Shown: positions 47,223 through 57,021 of the stretch, in pieces
Position numbering within the stretch: the stretch's first letter is position 1
Layout of the letters: every line of letters begins with the position of its first letter
Assembly: GCA_018241745.1 (NCBI GenBank)
Contig: JAFEDG010000150.1
Span: 1-64,000, forward strand
DNA from: Pseudomonadota bacterium
Lineage (GTDB): Bacteria; Pseudomonadota; Gammaproteobacteria; Burkholderiales; Casimicrobiaceae
Length of the DNA stretch: 64,000 bases
Direction: 5' to 3'
Program-made: the position numbers and the translations under genes
The notes under the pieces: generated by a model
Databases searched by the model: none
Told to the model about the DNA's origin: nothing
The model's input: the letters and a program-made list of their open reading frames with translations, nothing else

Positions 47223-49108
47223 GCCCGCCGCTCCGCGACGGCCGCGGCGTGCATCGCGCCCAGCGCGGCGTCGAAGTCGCGCGCGAACGCGGCCGCGTCC
47301 ATCAAGGGCGACGCACCCATCGTCGCGCGCAGGTCCCCGCGCAACGCGGCCCGCCGCGGGGCATCGGCAGCGAGCGCCGCCGCGCGCTCGACGTAGTCGT
47401 CGAGCGTCGTGGCGACGAGGTCGGTGAGGCCCACCTGCGCCAGCACCGTCGCGGCGCTGCGGGCAAACGGGCGTGCCGCCGCGTACGTGACCACCGGCAC
47501 GCCCATCCACAGCGCATCGCAGGTCGTCGTGCCGCCGCCGTACGGCCACGTGTCGAGCGCGACGTCCACGCGCGCATACGCGGCGAGGTAATCCGCGACC
47601 GGCTGCCGCGCGAGCCATTCGATGCGCGCGCCGTCGACGCCCATGTCGACGAAGCGCTGCCGGAGCGTCGCGTCGGCGTCGGCGACGCCCAGCACCGTGA
47701 GGCGCGCCGTCGGCACGCGCGCGAGCAGCCGCGCCCACGCGCCGACGATCGTCGGCGACAGCTTGTACGCGTTGTTGAGGCATCCGAACGTGACGTACCC
47801 GTTGCGCACCGCGGGCGGCGGCGCCACCGGCGGTGCTTCCGGATAAGGTCGGTAGCACCACAGCGTGTGCGGCAGGCGCCATACCGGTTCGAGGCCGTCG
47901 CCCGGTGCGCCGTCGGCGGCGGGCGGGTCCATCGTCGCATCGCTGATGCGCCAGCGCATCGCCGGCACGCCCGTGCCCCCCAGGTAGCCGAGCCACGTCG
48001 CCTGCACGGGCGCCGGCGCGAGGAAGAACAGCGGCAGCCGGTTGTCGGCCGTATGGCCGGCCAGGTCGACCAGCACGTCGATCTCGTCGGCGCGAATGCG
48101 CGCCGCAAGCGCGGCGTCGGTCATCCCCGCGACCGGTACAAAGTGGTCGGCGGATTGCTGGATGGCCGCGGTCACCGCATCGCCAGCGACGCCGTTGAAG
48201 TAGCAATGGACGGCCACCGTCGCGCGATCGCGCGCATCGAGCCATGCGCCGAAGAACGTCGCCACGGCGTGGCGCCGGAAGTCCGGCGACACGAAGCCGA
48301 CGCGCAACGGGCGGCCCGTGCGCACCTGCGGTGCCGTTGGCGGGAGCGCCGGGCTCCGCGCCGCGAAATGGGCACCGAAGGCGCGATGTTCCGCAGCGAG
48401 CGCCGCCGGGTCCACGCGGTCCGAGGCGGCCATCGTCAGCAGCAGGTTGCTCCACGTCTGCGGACGGTCGGGCGCCAGCGTGCGTGCCGTGCGGAACGCG
48501 GTGAGCGCGCCATCCACGTCCGCAGCATCGCGCAGCGCGGTGCCGACATTGTTCCAGGCAAGCGCGTGGCGCGGGTCGCATTCCACCGCGCGGCGATAGG
48601 ACGCCAAGGCGCGTCCCGGCAACCGGGCTTGCCGGTAGGCATTGCCCAGGTTGTTGTGCGCGGCCGCAGCGTCCGGGCGGAGCGCCACCGCGCGCTCGGC
48701 CTCCGCGACGGCTGCCGTCGCATCACCGCTCTCGAGCAGCACCGCCGACAGGTTGGTCCGCCACGCGTAGGCGTCGGGGGCGAGCGCCACCGCCCGCGCG
48801 AGGCTTGCGGCGCTGTCGGCCAGGCGTCCCGCATGCCGCTGCGCCAGGCCCAGCACGCCGTACGCCTCCGCGTCGGCGGGCGCGACGGCGATCCAGCGCT
48901 GCGCGATTGCGAGCGCTGCCTGCGGCTTGCCCGCCTCGAGCGCCAGCACGGCATAGGCATGCAGTGCGCCTGCGTGGGCGGGTGACTGCGCGAGCGCCTG
49001 CTCCAGCATCCGCGCAGCGTCGGCGCGGCGGCCGGCGGCATAGGCGTCCTGCGCCGCGACAACGAGCCGGTCGACGGCCTCGGCGGGCCGCGCAGCGGTG
49101 GCGTTCAC
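47219..49108 (-). CDS. TPR-containing O-linked GlcNAc transferase-like protein (GT41/SPINDLY type)
   Basis: Predicted cytoplasmic glycosyltransferase, 629 residues. Residues about 5-245 are six or so TPR units (for example AAAHNNLGNAYRQARLPGRA). The rest is the GT41 catalytic region: RVGFVSPDFRRHAVATFFGA, LAGHTADNRLPLFFLAPAPV, ATWLGYLGGTGVPAMRWRIS, FGCLNNAYKLSPTIV and LDTWPYGGGTTTCDALWMGV for nucleotide-sugar binding. Bacterial members add GlcNAc or other sugars to proteins such as flagellin or adhesins; the target here is unknown. GTGA overlaps on both sides (49105-49108 and 47219-47222) fix the start and embed it between two ABC ATPase genes, an unusual place. Confidence 0.88.
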
Positions 49109-50088
49109 GCCGTCGGGTCCGGCAACGGGTGATGGCAGCGCACGCGCTGGGCTTCGTACGGCGGACGCGCGACGGTCATCGGCGGTGCGACGGCGCACGC
49201 GGCGGTGGCGCGGTTGCAGCGATCCTGGAACGCGCAGCCTTCCGGCAGCGCCGTCAGCGCCGGCGTCATGCCGGGAATCTGGCGCAGGCGCTCGCCACGG
49301 CGGTTGCGCGACGGCACGCTGTCGATGAGGCCACGCGTATACGGGTGCGCGGGACGCTCGATGATGTCCGCGGTGCCGCCCTCCTCCACGATGCGGCCCG
49401 CGTACATCACGGCCACACGATCGGCGAGCCCCGCGACGACCGACAGGTCGTGCGTGATCCAGATGAGCGCCGTGCCGCTTTCCTGCGCGAGCGTCTGCAT
49501 CTCGTACAGGATCTGGCCCTGGATCGTGACGTCGAGTGCGGTCGTCGGCTCGTCGGCGATGATGAGGTCCGGACGATTCAGCAGCGCGATCGCGATGGCG
49601 ACGCGCTGGCGCATCCCGCCGGAGAACTGGTGGGGATAGGCGTTGAGCCGCTCGTCCGGAGACGGGATGCCGACCCGGGCCAGCGCGTCGCGCGCACGGT
49701 CGCGCGCGATCGCATGACTTACATCGTCGTGCGCCTGCACCGCCTCGACCATCTGGGTGTCGATGCGCAGCACCGGGTTGAGCGTCATCATCGGGTCCTG
49801 GAAGATCATCGCGACGCGGTTGCCGCGCAGCGCCCGCATCTCGCCGGGCGACAGCGACGTGATCTCGCGACCGTCGAGCACGATGCTGCCGCCCACGACC
49901 CGGCCCGGCGGCTCGACGAGGCCCATGATCGAATACCCGGTCATCGACTTGCCGGACCCGGACTCGCCGACGAGGCCCAGCACCTCGCCCGCGTGCACCG
50001 TCAGCGAGACGTGGTCGACGGCGCGCACGACGCCCGCGCGTGTCGCAAACGCGGTGCAGAGGTCGCGGACGTCGAGCACGACGTTCAT
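49105..50088 (-). CDS. oppD: oligopeptide/dipeptide ABC transporter ATPase (OppD/DppD type)
   Basis: ATPase subunit, 327 residues, with GLVGESGSGKSMTGYSIMGL (Walker A), IFQDPMMTLNPVLRI (Q-loop), QFSGGMRQRVAIAIALLNRP (signature), LIIADEPTTALDVTIQ (Walker B) and the C-terminal CAFQDRCNRATAAC cysteine cluster. It begins MNVVLDVRDL at 50088, overlapping the oppC stop as ATGA; the frame upstream shadows oppC. It pairs with the OppF-type ATPase two genes on. Confidence 0.94.
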   Translation of the reverse strand: MNVVLDVRDLCTAFATRAGVVRAVDHVSLTVHAGEVLGLVGESGSGKSMTGYSIMGLVEPPGRVVGGSIVLDGREITSLSPGEMRALRGNRVAMIFQDPMMTLNPVLRIDTQMVEAVQAHDDVSHAIARDRARDALARVGIPSPDERLNAYPHQFSGGMRQRVAIAIALLNRPDLIIADEPTTALDVTIQGQILYEMQTLAQESGTALIWITHDLSVVAGLADRVAVMYAGRIVEEGGTADIIERPAHPYTRGLIDSVPSRNRRGERLRQIPGMTPALTALPEGCAFQDRCNRATAACAVAPPMTVARPPYEAQRVRCHHPLPDPTA

Positions 50089-50999
50089 CGCGCGAGCCGC
50101 GGGTTCAGCACGTCGCGCAGCTGGTCGGCGACGAGGTTGATGCTGACGATCGTCAGCAGCAGCGCGATGCCGGGGAAGAAGCTGATCCAGTACTTGCCCG
50201 ACAGCAGGTACTGGTAGCCGTTGGCGATCAGCAGGCCCAGCGACGGCTCGGTGATCGGCAGCCCGAGGCCCAGGAACGACAGCGTGGCCTCGAGCGCGAT
50301 CGCCGCGGCGACCTGCACGGTGGCGACGACGATCAGCGGCGGCAGGCAGTTGGGCAGGAGGTGCCGGAACACGATGCGCGCGGGCGACAGCGCAAGGCAG
50401 CGCGCGGCCTCGATGTACTCGCGTCGCCGCTCGACGAGCGCGACGCCGCGCACCGTCCGCGCGTAGTACGCCCACTGCACGGTGACGAGTGCTGCGATGA
50501 CCTTGCCGACGCCCTGCCCCAATACGGCGATCAGGATCAGCGCGATCAGGATCGCCGGGAACGACAGCTGGATGTCGACGACGCGCATGACCAGCGTCTC
50601 CGTGCGGCCGCCCGCATACGCGGCCAGCAGGCCGGCGGCCATGCCGATCGCCAGCGCGCAGACGGTGCTGACGATGCCGACGAACAGCGAGATCCGCAAC
50701 CCATAGAAGATGGCCGACAGCATGTCGCGTCCCTGGTCGTCGGTACCCAGCCAGAAATGGCGGCCGGCGCCGCCCAGCGAGCCCGGCGGCAGCTTGCTGT
50801 CCAGCACGTCGATCTGCGCGAGGTCGTAGGGGTTCTGCGGCGAGATCAGCGGCGCGAGCAGCGCCGCCGCGACCAGCAGCGCGAACAGCGCGAGGCCCGC
50901 CACCGCGAGGCGGCTCGCGCAGAAATCGTCGACGACGCGCCGCCACGGCGATTCCGCCGACCGGTGCGCACCCGTTACCGCGGCGTCAGCCCTTGGCAT
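50085..50999 (-). CDS. oppC: oligopeptide/dipeptide ABC transporter permease (OppC/DppC type)
   Basis: Inner-membrane permease, 304 residues. The N-terminal helix (LAVAGLALFALLVAAALLAP) precedes a periplasmic loop with LGTDDQGRDMLSAIFYGLRI, the OppC signature. The ATPase-contact loop is YIEAARCLALSPARIVFRHL. It overlaps oppB by 14 bases and oppD by four. Confidence 0.94.
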   Translation of the reverse strand: MPRADAAVTGAHRSAESPWRRVVDDFCASRLAVAGLALFALLVAAALLAPLISPQNPYDLAQIDVLDSKLPPGSLGGAGRHFWLGTDDQGRDMLSAIFYGLRISLFVGIVSTVCALAIGMAAGLLAAYAGGRTETLVMRVVDIQLSFPAILIALILIAVLGQGVGKVIAALVTVQWAYYARTVRGVALVERRREYIEAARCLALSPARIVFRHLLPNCLPPLIVVATVQVAAAIALEATLSFLGLGLPITEPSLGLLIANGYQYLLSGKYWISFFPGIALLLTIVSINLVADQLRDVLNPRLAR

Positions 51000-51963
51000 C
51001 CGCGAGCCGCACGCGCGGGTCGAGCGCCGAGTACAGCACGTCGACGACCAGGTTGATGACGATGAACAGCGTCACGATGACGAGCAGGTAGGCGACGATG
51101 ACGGGCCGGTCCAGGAAGTTGATCGAGTCGATCAGCAGCTTGCCCATGCCGGGCCACGCGAACACCGACTCGGTGACGATCGCGAACGCGATCAGCGAGC
51201 CGAACTGCAGCCCGATCACCGTGACGATGGGGATCAGGATGTTGCGCAACACGTGCACGCCGATGACGCGCGCGTTCGACAGCCCCTTGGCGCGCGCGAA
51301 CTTCACGTAATCCTGCAGCAGCGCCTCGCGCGTGCCGGCGCGCGTCAGCCGGATCATCAGCGCCAGGTTGAACAGCGCGAGGTTGGTCGCCGGCATGATC
51401 AGGTGCCGCCAGCCGTCGACGGTCAGGAACGACACCGGCACGCCGAACAGCAGCCGCGTCTCGCCGCGCCCGTTGGACGGGAGCCAGCCGAGCATCACCG
51501 AGAACACCATGATCAGCATCAGGCCGACCCAGAACGTGGGCAGCGAGAAGCCGAGGATCGAGCCCGCCATGATCGAGCGGCCCGACAGCGAATCCGGCTT
51601 CATGCCGGCCCAGAGGCCCAGCGGGATGCCCAGCACGATCGCGATCAGCATCGCGACGACGGCGAGCTCCAGCGTGGCGGGCATCCGCTCCAGGATCAGG
51701 CCGAGCGCCGGCGTGCCCTGGACGAACGAGTTGCCGAGGTCCCCCGTCAGCGCGCCCTTGAGGAACAGCGCATACTGCAGCCACAGCGGCTTGTCGAGGC
51801 CGAGCGCCGCGATCGACCGCTCGCGGTCCTGCTGGTCCGCCTGCGGGTTGATCAGGATGTCGATCGGGTTGCCCACCGCGTAGACCCCGACGAACACGAG
51901 CAGCGACATCGCCAGCAGCACGACGACGCTCTGCAGGCTGCGGCGGATCAGGTAGACCAGCAT
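50986..51963 (-). CDS. oppB: oligopeptide/dipeptide ABC transporter permease (OppB/DppB type)
   Basis: Inner-membrane permease, 325 residues, six helices. The N terminus MLVYLIRRSLQSVVVLLAMS and the contact loop YVKFARAKGLSNARVIGVHV are typical of OppB/DppB. The periplasmic NPIDILINPQADQQDRERSI follows helix one. It starts 102 bases after oppA; the gap shows no clear terminator. Confidence 0.94.
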   Translation of the reverse strand: MLVYLIRRSLQSVVVLLAMSLLVFVGVYAVGNPIDILINPQADQQDRERSIAALGLDKPLWLQYALFLKGALTGDLGNSFVQGTPALGLILERMPATLELAVVAMLIAIVLGIPLGLWAGMKPDSLSGRSIMAGSILGFSLPTFWVGLMLIMVFSVMLGWLPSNGRGETRLLFGVPVSFLTVDGWRHLIMPATNLALFNLALMIRLTRAGTREALLQDYVKFARAKGLSNARVIGVHVLRNILIPIVTVIGLQFGSLIAFAIVTESVFAWPGMGKLLIDSINFLDRPVIVAYLLVIVTLFIVINLVVDVLYSALDPRVRLADAKG

Positions 51964-52065
51964 GCAGGCTAGCTTACGGCATCGGCCGCTGCGCGGTCAC
52001 GCGCGCGGAACGGCGGATACCCGCGGCGGGCGCCACGCCCGTGGCGGCCCCGGGTCCGCGGCGTG

Positions 52066-53664
52066 CTACCTGGCGACCTTGAACTGGTAGGCGAGCGTGT
52101 ACTCGTCGGTGCGCGGCGTGTACTGCACGCCCTTGCGCGTGGCCCAGATCGTGAACTGGAAATGGATCGGCATGATCGCCACGTCGCTCATCGCGAGCTC
52201 GGTGGCCCGCTGCAACATGTTGAGACGGTTGGCATCGTCCACCTGCTGCAGCGCCTGCGTGATCAGGTAGTCGACCTTGGGGTTGCTGTAGCGGCCCCAG
52301 TTGACCGCGCCGGACCCGGTGGCCGTGTCGTACGTGGCGATCAGCGAGCGCAGCGGCGAGCTCGATTCTCCGGTCGAGGCGCCCCAGCCCACCATCGTCA
52401 CGCTGTATTCCTGCTTGGACGCCTTGGCCGAGTACGGGCCCATCGGCGCGGTCTCGACCTTGGCGTTGATGCCCACGCGCGTCAGCATCTGGGCCACGGC
52501 CTGGATGATCTGCTCGTCGTTGACGTAGCGGCCGGACGGGCCGTGCAGCACGACGTTGAATCCGTTCGGGTAGCCCGCCTCCGCGAGCAGCTTCTTCGCG
52601 CCTTCGGGATCGTAGGCGTCGGGCTTCAGCGTCGGCACGTAGCCGAACAGGTGCGACGACACGAGCTGGCCCGACGGCACCGCCTGCCCTTCCATCACGC
52701 GCTCGGCGATCGCCGGGCGGTTGATCGCCTTCGAGAACGCGCGGCGCACCCGCACGTCACGCAGTGGATTGGTCGCGAGCGGCTTGCCGTCCTTGCCGGT
52801 GACGTCGGGGCTCGAGCGGTCGAGGTTGTCGAAGTTGAAGTAGATGACGCGGTGCGAGATCTTCGACGATAGCGTCAGTTTCGGGTCGTTCTTGAGGCGC
52901 GCGAGGTCCGCCGTGGGCGGCTGCTCGATCGCGTCGACGTCACCGGACAACAGCGCCGCCATCCGCGCGGCCGGGTTCTTGATGATCTTGAACGTGACCT
53001 TGTCGAACGCGGGCTTGTCGCCCCAGTAGCCGTCGTTGCGCACAAGCTCGACGCGGTCGCCGTTCACGTACCGGACGAACTTGTACGGCCCGCTGCCGAT
53101 CGTCGCCTTGCCGGTGTTGAAGTCCTCGGTCGTGGCGCCCGTGGCCGCCTTCTTCGAGACGATGTAGATCGTCGACAGGTCGTTGGGGGACAGCGGGTAT
53201 GGCGTCGCGTACTTGAGGCGGATCGTGTACGGGTCGACGATCTGCTTCGACACGATCGACTTCGTGTACGGCGTGAAGAGGCCGGGGCTGTTCGGGATCG
53301 TCGGCACGCGGTCGATCGAGAACGCGACGTCCTCGGCGGTGACGGGCGTGCCGTCGGAGAACTTCGCGTCCTTGCGCAGCTTGTACTCCCACGTCGTCGC
53401 GTCGATCGTCTTCCACGACACGGCGAGGCCGGGGATCATCTTCGAATCCGCGTCCATCCGCACGAGCTTGTCGAAGATGTGCTCGGCGATGTTGTTGTTG
53501 GGGAACAGGTTGTAGAAATGCGGGTCGATCGACGTCACGTCGGCGGCGACGGCGATCTTCAGCTCTTCGCCGGACGCGGCAGGCGCGACGGCCAGCGCGG
53601 CGGCCAGCGCGATGCAGGCACCCAGGCGGCGCAGCAGGCCGGACTTCGGCAGTTCGGACGGCAT
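52066..53664 (-). CDS. oppA: ABC transporter substrate-binding protein (family 5, peptide type)
   Basis: Periplasmic binding protein, 532 residues. A signal peptide is visible (ACIALAAALAVAPAASGEEL). The mature part has the SBP_bac_5 pattern: AVAADVTSIDPHFYNLFPNN, KLRKDAKFSDGTPVTAEDVA, LRDVRVRRAFSKAINRPAIA. Such proteins bind di- or oligopeptides, glutathione or nickel complexes; the ligand is not defined. ATG at 53664 has GAGAGGGAA upstream as ribosome-binding site, preferred to a TTG at 53682. Confidence 0.92.
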   Translation of the reverse strand: MPSELPKSGLLRRLGACIALAAALAVAPAASGEELKIAVAADVTSIDPHFYNLFPNNNIAEHIFDKLVRMDADSKMIPGLAVSWKTIDATTWEYKLRKDAKFSDGTPVTAEDVAFSIDRVPTIPNSPGLFTPYTKSIVSKQIVDPYTIRLKYATPYPLSPNDLSTIYIVSKKAATGATTEDFNTGKATIGSGPYKFVRYVNGDRVELVRNDGYWGDKPAFDKVTFKIIKNPAARMAALLSGDVDAIEQPPTADLARLKNDPKLTLSSKISHRVIYFNFDNLDRSSPDVTGKDGKPLATNPLRDVRVRRAFSKAINRPAIAERVMEGQAVPSGQLVSSHLFGYVPTLKPDAYDPEGAKKLLAEAGYPNGFNVVLHGPSGRYVNDEQIIQAVAQMLTRVGINAKVETAPMGPYSAKASKQEYSVTMVGWGASTGESSSPLRSLIATYDTATGSGAVNWGRYSNPKVDYLITQALQQVDDANRLNMLQRATELAMSDVAIMPIHFQFTIWATRKGVQYTPRTDEYTLAYQFKVAR

Positions 53665-53797
53665 CGTGTTCCCTCTCCCCAAGCGGATGACGGTCGCGGG
53701 CGGTCGCCTTGTGGGTTCCGGCCGCAGCCTGGTGGCAATCTAGGGGAAAGCCCCGGGGGCGGCAAGGGGCTGCACCTTTACGATGCGCCTGCGCGAA

Positions 53798-54811
53798 TCA
53801 GGTGTCCGGTGGTGTGCCGGGTCGCCGGCGCTGCCGCCACGCGAGCCACTCGCCGACGATCCCGCGACGGAATGCGAGCACGCAGGCGACGAAGATGACG
53901 CCGGTGATCACGGTGACCCATTCCGGCCCGATGACGACGCTCCCGAGCGTCAGCCCGGCGGACAGGTAGCTCTCGATGCCGACGATGACGAATGCGCCGA
54001 CGACGGGCCCGAAGATCGTGCCCATGCCGCCGACCAGCACCATCAGCACGACTTCGCCGGACATCGTCCAGTGCACGTCCGTCAGCGACGCGAGCTCGAA
54101 CACGATGGCCTTCGTGGCGCCGGCCAGGCCGGCGAACGTGGCCGACAGCACGAACGCCATCAGCTTGTAGCGGTCCGCGTCGTAGCCCAGCGATATGGCG
54201 CGCGGCTCGTTCTCGCGGATCGCGTTCAGCGCGGCGCCGAACGGCGAGTGGACGATCCGGTAGATCGCGGCGAAGCCCGCGAGGAAGATCACGAGCACCG
54301 TGTAGTACATCGCCGTCGTGCTGGTCAGGTCGACCAGTCCGAACAGCCGCCCGCGCGGCACGGCCTGGATGCCGTCCTCGCCGTGCGTGAACGGCGTCTG
54401 CAGGTAGAAGAAGTAGAACATCTGCGCGATGGCCAGCGTGATCATCGCGAAGTAGATGCCCTGGCGCCGGATGGCGATGACGCCGACGGCGGCGCCGAGC
54501 AGCATGGCCGACAGCGTCCCGACGGCGATCGCCGCCTCGGGCGGCCAGCCCCACGCCTTGGCCGCGTGCGCGCAGACGTAGCCCGCCGTGCCCAGGAACA
54601 TCGCGTGGCCGAACGACAGCAGGCCGCCGTAGCCCAGCAGCAGGTTGAATGCGCACGCGAACAGCGCGAAGCACAGCGCCTTCATCACGAACACCGGGTA
54701 GATGCCGGCGAACGGCACCAGCGCGAGCACGCCCGCGAGCACGACGAAGCCGAGCGCAAAACGGCGGGCGCCGGCGGCGGCGGTCATCGCGACGGGAGTC
54801 GGCGTCGCCAC
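53798..54811 (-). CDS. livM: branched-chain amino acid ABC transporter permease (LivM type)
   Basis: Permease, 337 residues, about nine helices. Family stretches: FNLLLGYGGLLSFGHAMFLG, the ATPase-contact EPRAISLGYDADRYKLMAFV and MVLVGGMGTIFGPVVGAFVI. The start is set at GTG 54811, one base after the livH stop; ATG at 54787 is an alternative. It is last of the Liv group, ending 133 bases before oppA begins. Confidence 0.93.
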   Translation of the reverse strand: MATPTPVAMTAAAGARRFALGFVVLAGVLALVPFAGIYPVFVMKALCFALFACAFNLLLGYGGLLSFGHAMFLGTAGYVCAHAAKAWGWPPEAAIAVGTLSAMLLGAAVGVIAIRRQGIYFAMITLAIAQMFYFFYLQTPFTHGEDGIQAVPRGRLFGLVDLTSTTAMYYTVLVIFLAGFAAIYRIVHSPFGAALNAIRENEPRAISLGYDADRYKLMAFVLSATFAGLAGATKAIVFELASLTDVHWTMSGEVVLMVLVGGMGTIFGPVVGAFVIVGIESYLSAGLTLGSVVIGPEWVTVITGVIFVACVLAFRRGIVGEWLAWRQRRRPGTPPDT

Positions 54812-54812
54812 G

Positions 54813-55676
54813 TCAGCGCTCCCGTCCGAACAGCCCGGCGGGCCGCACGATCAGCACGAGCACCATGACGACGAAGATCACGGTATTGGACGCTTCGGGA
54901 TAGAACACCTTCGTGAGCCCCTCGACGACGCCGAGCACGAAGCCGGTGATGATCGCGCCGCCGATCGAGCCCATGCCGCCGATGACGACCACCGCGAACA
55001 CGACGATGATCAGGTTGGCGCCCATCTGCGGCGCCACCTGGTAGATCGGCGCGGCCATCACGCCGGCGAACGCGGCGAGCGCGACGCCGAAGCCGTACGT
55101 CAGCGTGATCATCCGCGGCACGTTGATGCCGAAGGCCTGCACGACGGCCGGGTTCTCCGTCGCCGCGCGCAGATAGGAGCCGAGGCGCGTGCGTTCGATG
55201 ACGAACCACGTCCCGCCGCAGACGAGCGCCGACGCGACGATCACCCATGCGCGGTACTTGGGCAGGAACATGAAGCCCAGGTTGTAGCCGCCGGTGAACA
55301 CGTCGGGCATCCGGTACGGCTGGCCGGAGCTGCCGTAGACGTTGTTGAACACGCCCTGGATGATCAGCGCGAGGCCGAACGTCAGCAGCAACCCGTACAG
55401 GTGGTCGAGCTTGTACAGGCGCGACAGCATCGTCCGCTCGATGACGACGCCCAGCGCGCCGACGATCAGCGGCGCGACCAGCAGCGCCCAGAAATAGCCG
55501 ACGCCGAGCCGCTCGAGCAGCAGCCACGCGCAGAACGCGCCGAGCATGTACAACGCCCCGTGCGCGAAATTGATGATGTTGAGCAGGCCGAAGATGACGG
55601 CGAGTCCCAGCGACAGCAGCGCATAGAACGCGCCGTTGATGAGACCGATCAGCAGCTGGCCGAACAGTGCCTGCAT
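54813..55676 (-). CDS. livH: branched-chain amino acid ABC transporter permease (LivH type)
   Basis: Permease, 287 residues. Typical parts are LSLGLAVIFGLLNIINFAHG, LFGQLLIGLINGAFYALLSL near the start and VVVIGGMGSIGGAIITGFVL. It follows livK by 75 bases and precedes livM by one. Together LivH and LivM form the channel of a hydrophobic-amino-acid or carboxylate importer. Confidence 0.94.
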   Translation of the reverse strand: MQALFGQLLIGLINGAFYALLSLGLAVIFGLLNIINFAHGALYMLGAFCAWLLLERLGVGYFWALLVAPLIVGALGVVIERTMLSRLYKLDHLYGLLLTFGLALIIQGVFNNVYGSSGQPYRMPDVFTGGYNLGFMFLPKYRAWVIVASALVCGGTWFVIERTRLGSYLRAATENPAVVQAFGINVPRMITLTYGFGVALAAFAGVMAAPIYQVAPQMGANLIIVVFAVVVIGGMGSIGGAIITGFVLGVVEGLTKVFYPEASNTVIFVVMVLVLIVRPAGLFGRER

Positions 55677-55751
55677 TGCAGCCTGACAAGTCGGGGATTG
55701 CGAACGCCGCGCGCGCCGGCGGTCAGGCCGGCGCGCGCTGGGCGGTTGCCG

Positions 55752-56969
55752 TTACTTGACGAGCGAGCAGCCGCCCGCCGTCATCGGGCGGAACGCCTGG
55801 TCGGCCGGGATCGTCGCGACCATCTTGTAGTAGTCCCACGGTCCCTTCGACTCGGCCGGCGTCTTCACCTTGACGAGGTAGGCCGGATGGATGCCGCGGC
55901 CGTCCGCGCGCACAGACCCCTTGCCGAACAGCGGGTCGTCGGTGGGCATTTCCTTCATCTTGGCGATGACCTTGGTGCCGTCGTCGGACTTGAGCGCCTC
56001 CACCGCCTTGAAGTAGTGCAGCAGCGACGCGTAAACGCCGGCGTGCACCATCGTCGGGTAGATGCCCTTGTCGAGCGGCGCGAAGCGCTTGGCGAACGCG
56101 CGCGTCTGCTCGTTCATGTCCCAGTAGAACGTGGTCGTGAACGTGAGCCCCTGCGCGTTCTTGAGGCCCAGCGCGTGGACGTCGGTGATGAACACCAGCA
56201 GGCCCGCGAGCTGCTGGCCGCCGCTGACGATGCCGAACTCGGCCGCCTGCTTGATCGAGTTGGTCGTGTCGCCGCCCGCGTTCGCGAGGCCGATCACCTT
56301 GGCCTTGGACGCCTGCGCCTGCAGCAGGAACGAGCTGAAATCCTGCGTGTTGAGCGGGGCCTTGACGCCGCCCAGCACCTTGCCGCCCGCCTTCTCGACG
56401 GCCGCGGTCGTGTCACGCTGCAGCGCGGCGCCGAACGCGTAGTCGGCGGCGATGAAGAACCACGAGTCGCCGCCCGCCTTGGTGATCGCGGTGCCGGTGC
56501 CGTTGGCGAGCATCCACGTGTCGTACGTCCAGTGGATCGTGTTCGGCGAGCACGCGGTGCCCGTCAGGTCGGACGTGCCGGGGCCGGACGCGAGGAAGGC
56601 CTTGCCCTTCTCCTTGGTGATCTGGTTGATGGCGAGCGCGACGCCCGAGTTCGGCACGTCGACGATCACGTCGACGTGATCCTGGTCATACCACTGGCGA
56701 GCGATGGCCGAGCCCACGTCGGGCTTGTTCTGGTGGTCCGCCGACACGATCTCGACCTTGTAGCCCTTCTTCTCGATGCCCGAGTCCTCGATGGCCAGCT
56801 TGGCCGCCGCGACCGAGCCCGCGCCCGCCAGGTCCGTGTACAGGCTGGACATGTCGGTCAGCACGCCGATCTTGATGACGTTGTCCGAGACTTGCGCGCC
56901 GGCCCCGCCGGCGACACCCATGAGCGCCGCCACCGCGGTGGCGAGCGCCAGTTGCTTGAATCGTTGCAT
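55752..56969 (-). CDS. livK: branched-chain amino acid ABC transporter substrate-binding protein (LivK type)
   Basis: Periplasmic binding protein of the receptor-ligand-binding family, 405 residues. A signal peptide (ATAVAALMGVAGGAGAQ) is followed by IKIGVLTDMSSLYTDLAGAG, VEIVSADHQNKPDVGSAIAR and SWFFIAADYAFGAALQRD. ATG at 56969 is preceded by AAGGAGGAAGCG, a perfect ribosome-binding site. The ligand is uncertain: the operon's acyl-CoA synthetase and hydratase-like gene suggest an aromatic or aliphatic acid rather than leucine. Confidence 0.93.
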   Translation of the reverse strand: MQRFKQLALATAVAALMGVAGGAGAQVSDNVIKIGVLTDMSSLYTDLAGAGSVAAAKLAIEDSGIEKKGYKVEIVSADHQNKPDVGSAIARQWYDQDHVDVIVDVPNSGVALAINQITKEKGKAFLASGPGTSDLTGTACSPNTIHWTYDTWMLANGTGTAITKAGGDSWFFIAADYAFGAALQRDTTAAVEKAGGKVLGGVKAPLNTQDFSSFLLQAQASKAKVIGLANAGGDTTNSIKQAAEFGIVSGGQQLAGLLVFITDVHALGLKNAQGLTFTTTFYWDMNEQTRAFAKRFAPLDKGIYPTMVHAGVYASLLHYFKAVEALKSDDGTKVIAKMKEMPTDDPLFGKGSVRADGRGIHPAYLVKVKTPAESKGPWDYYKMVATIPADQAFRPMTAGGCSLVK

Positions 56970-57021
56970 CGCTTCCTCCTTGTGCTCCACGTTGTGCGCG
57001 GGACCGGGCCCGCGCGTTGCA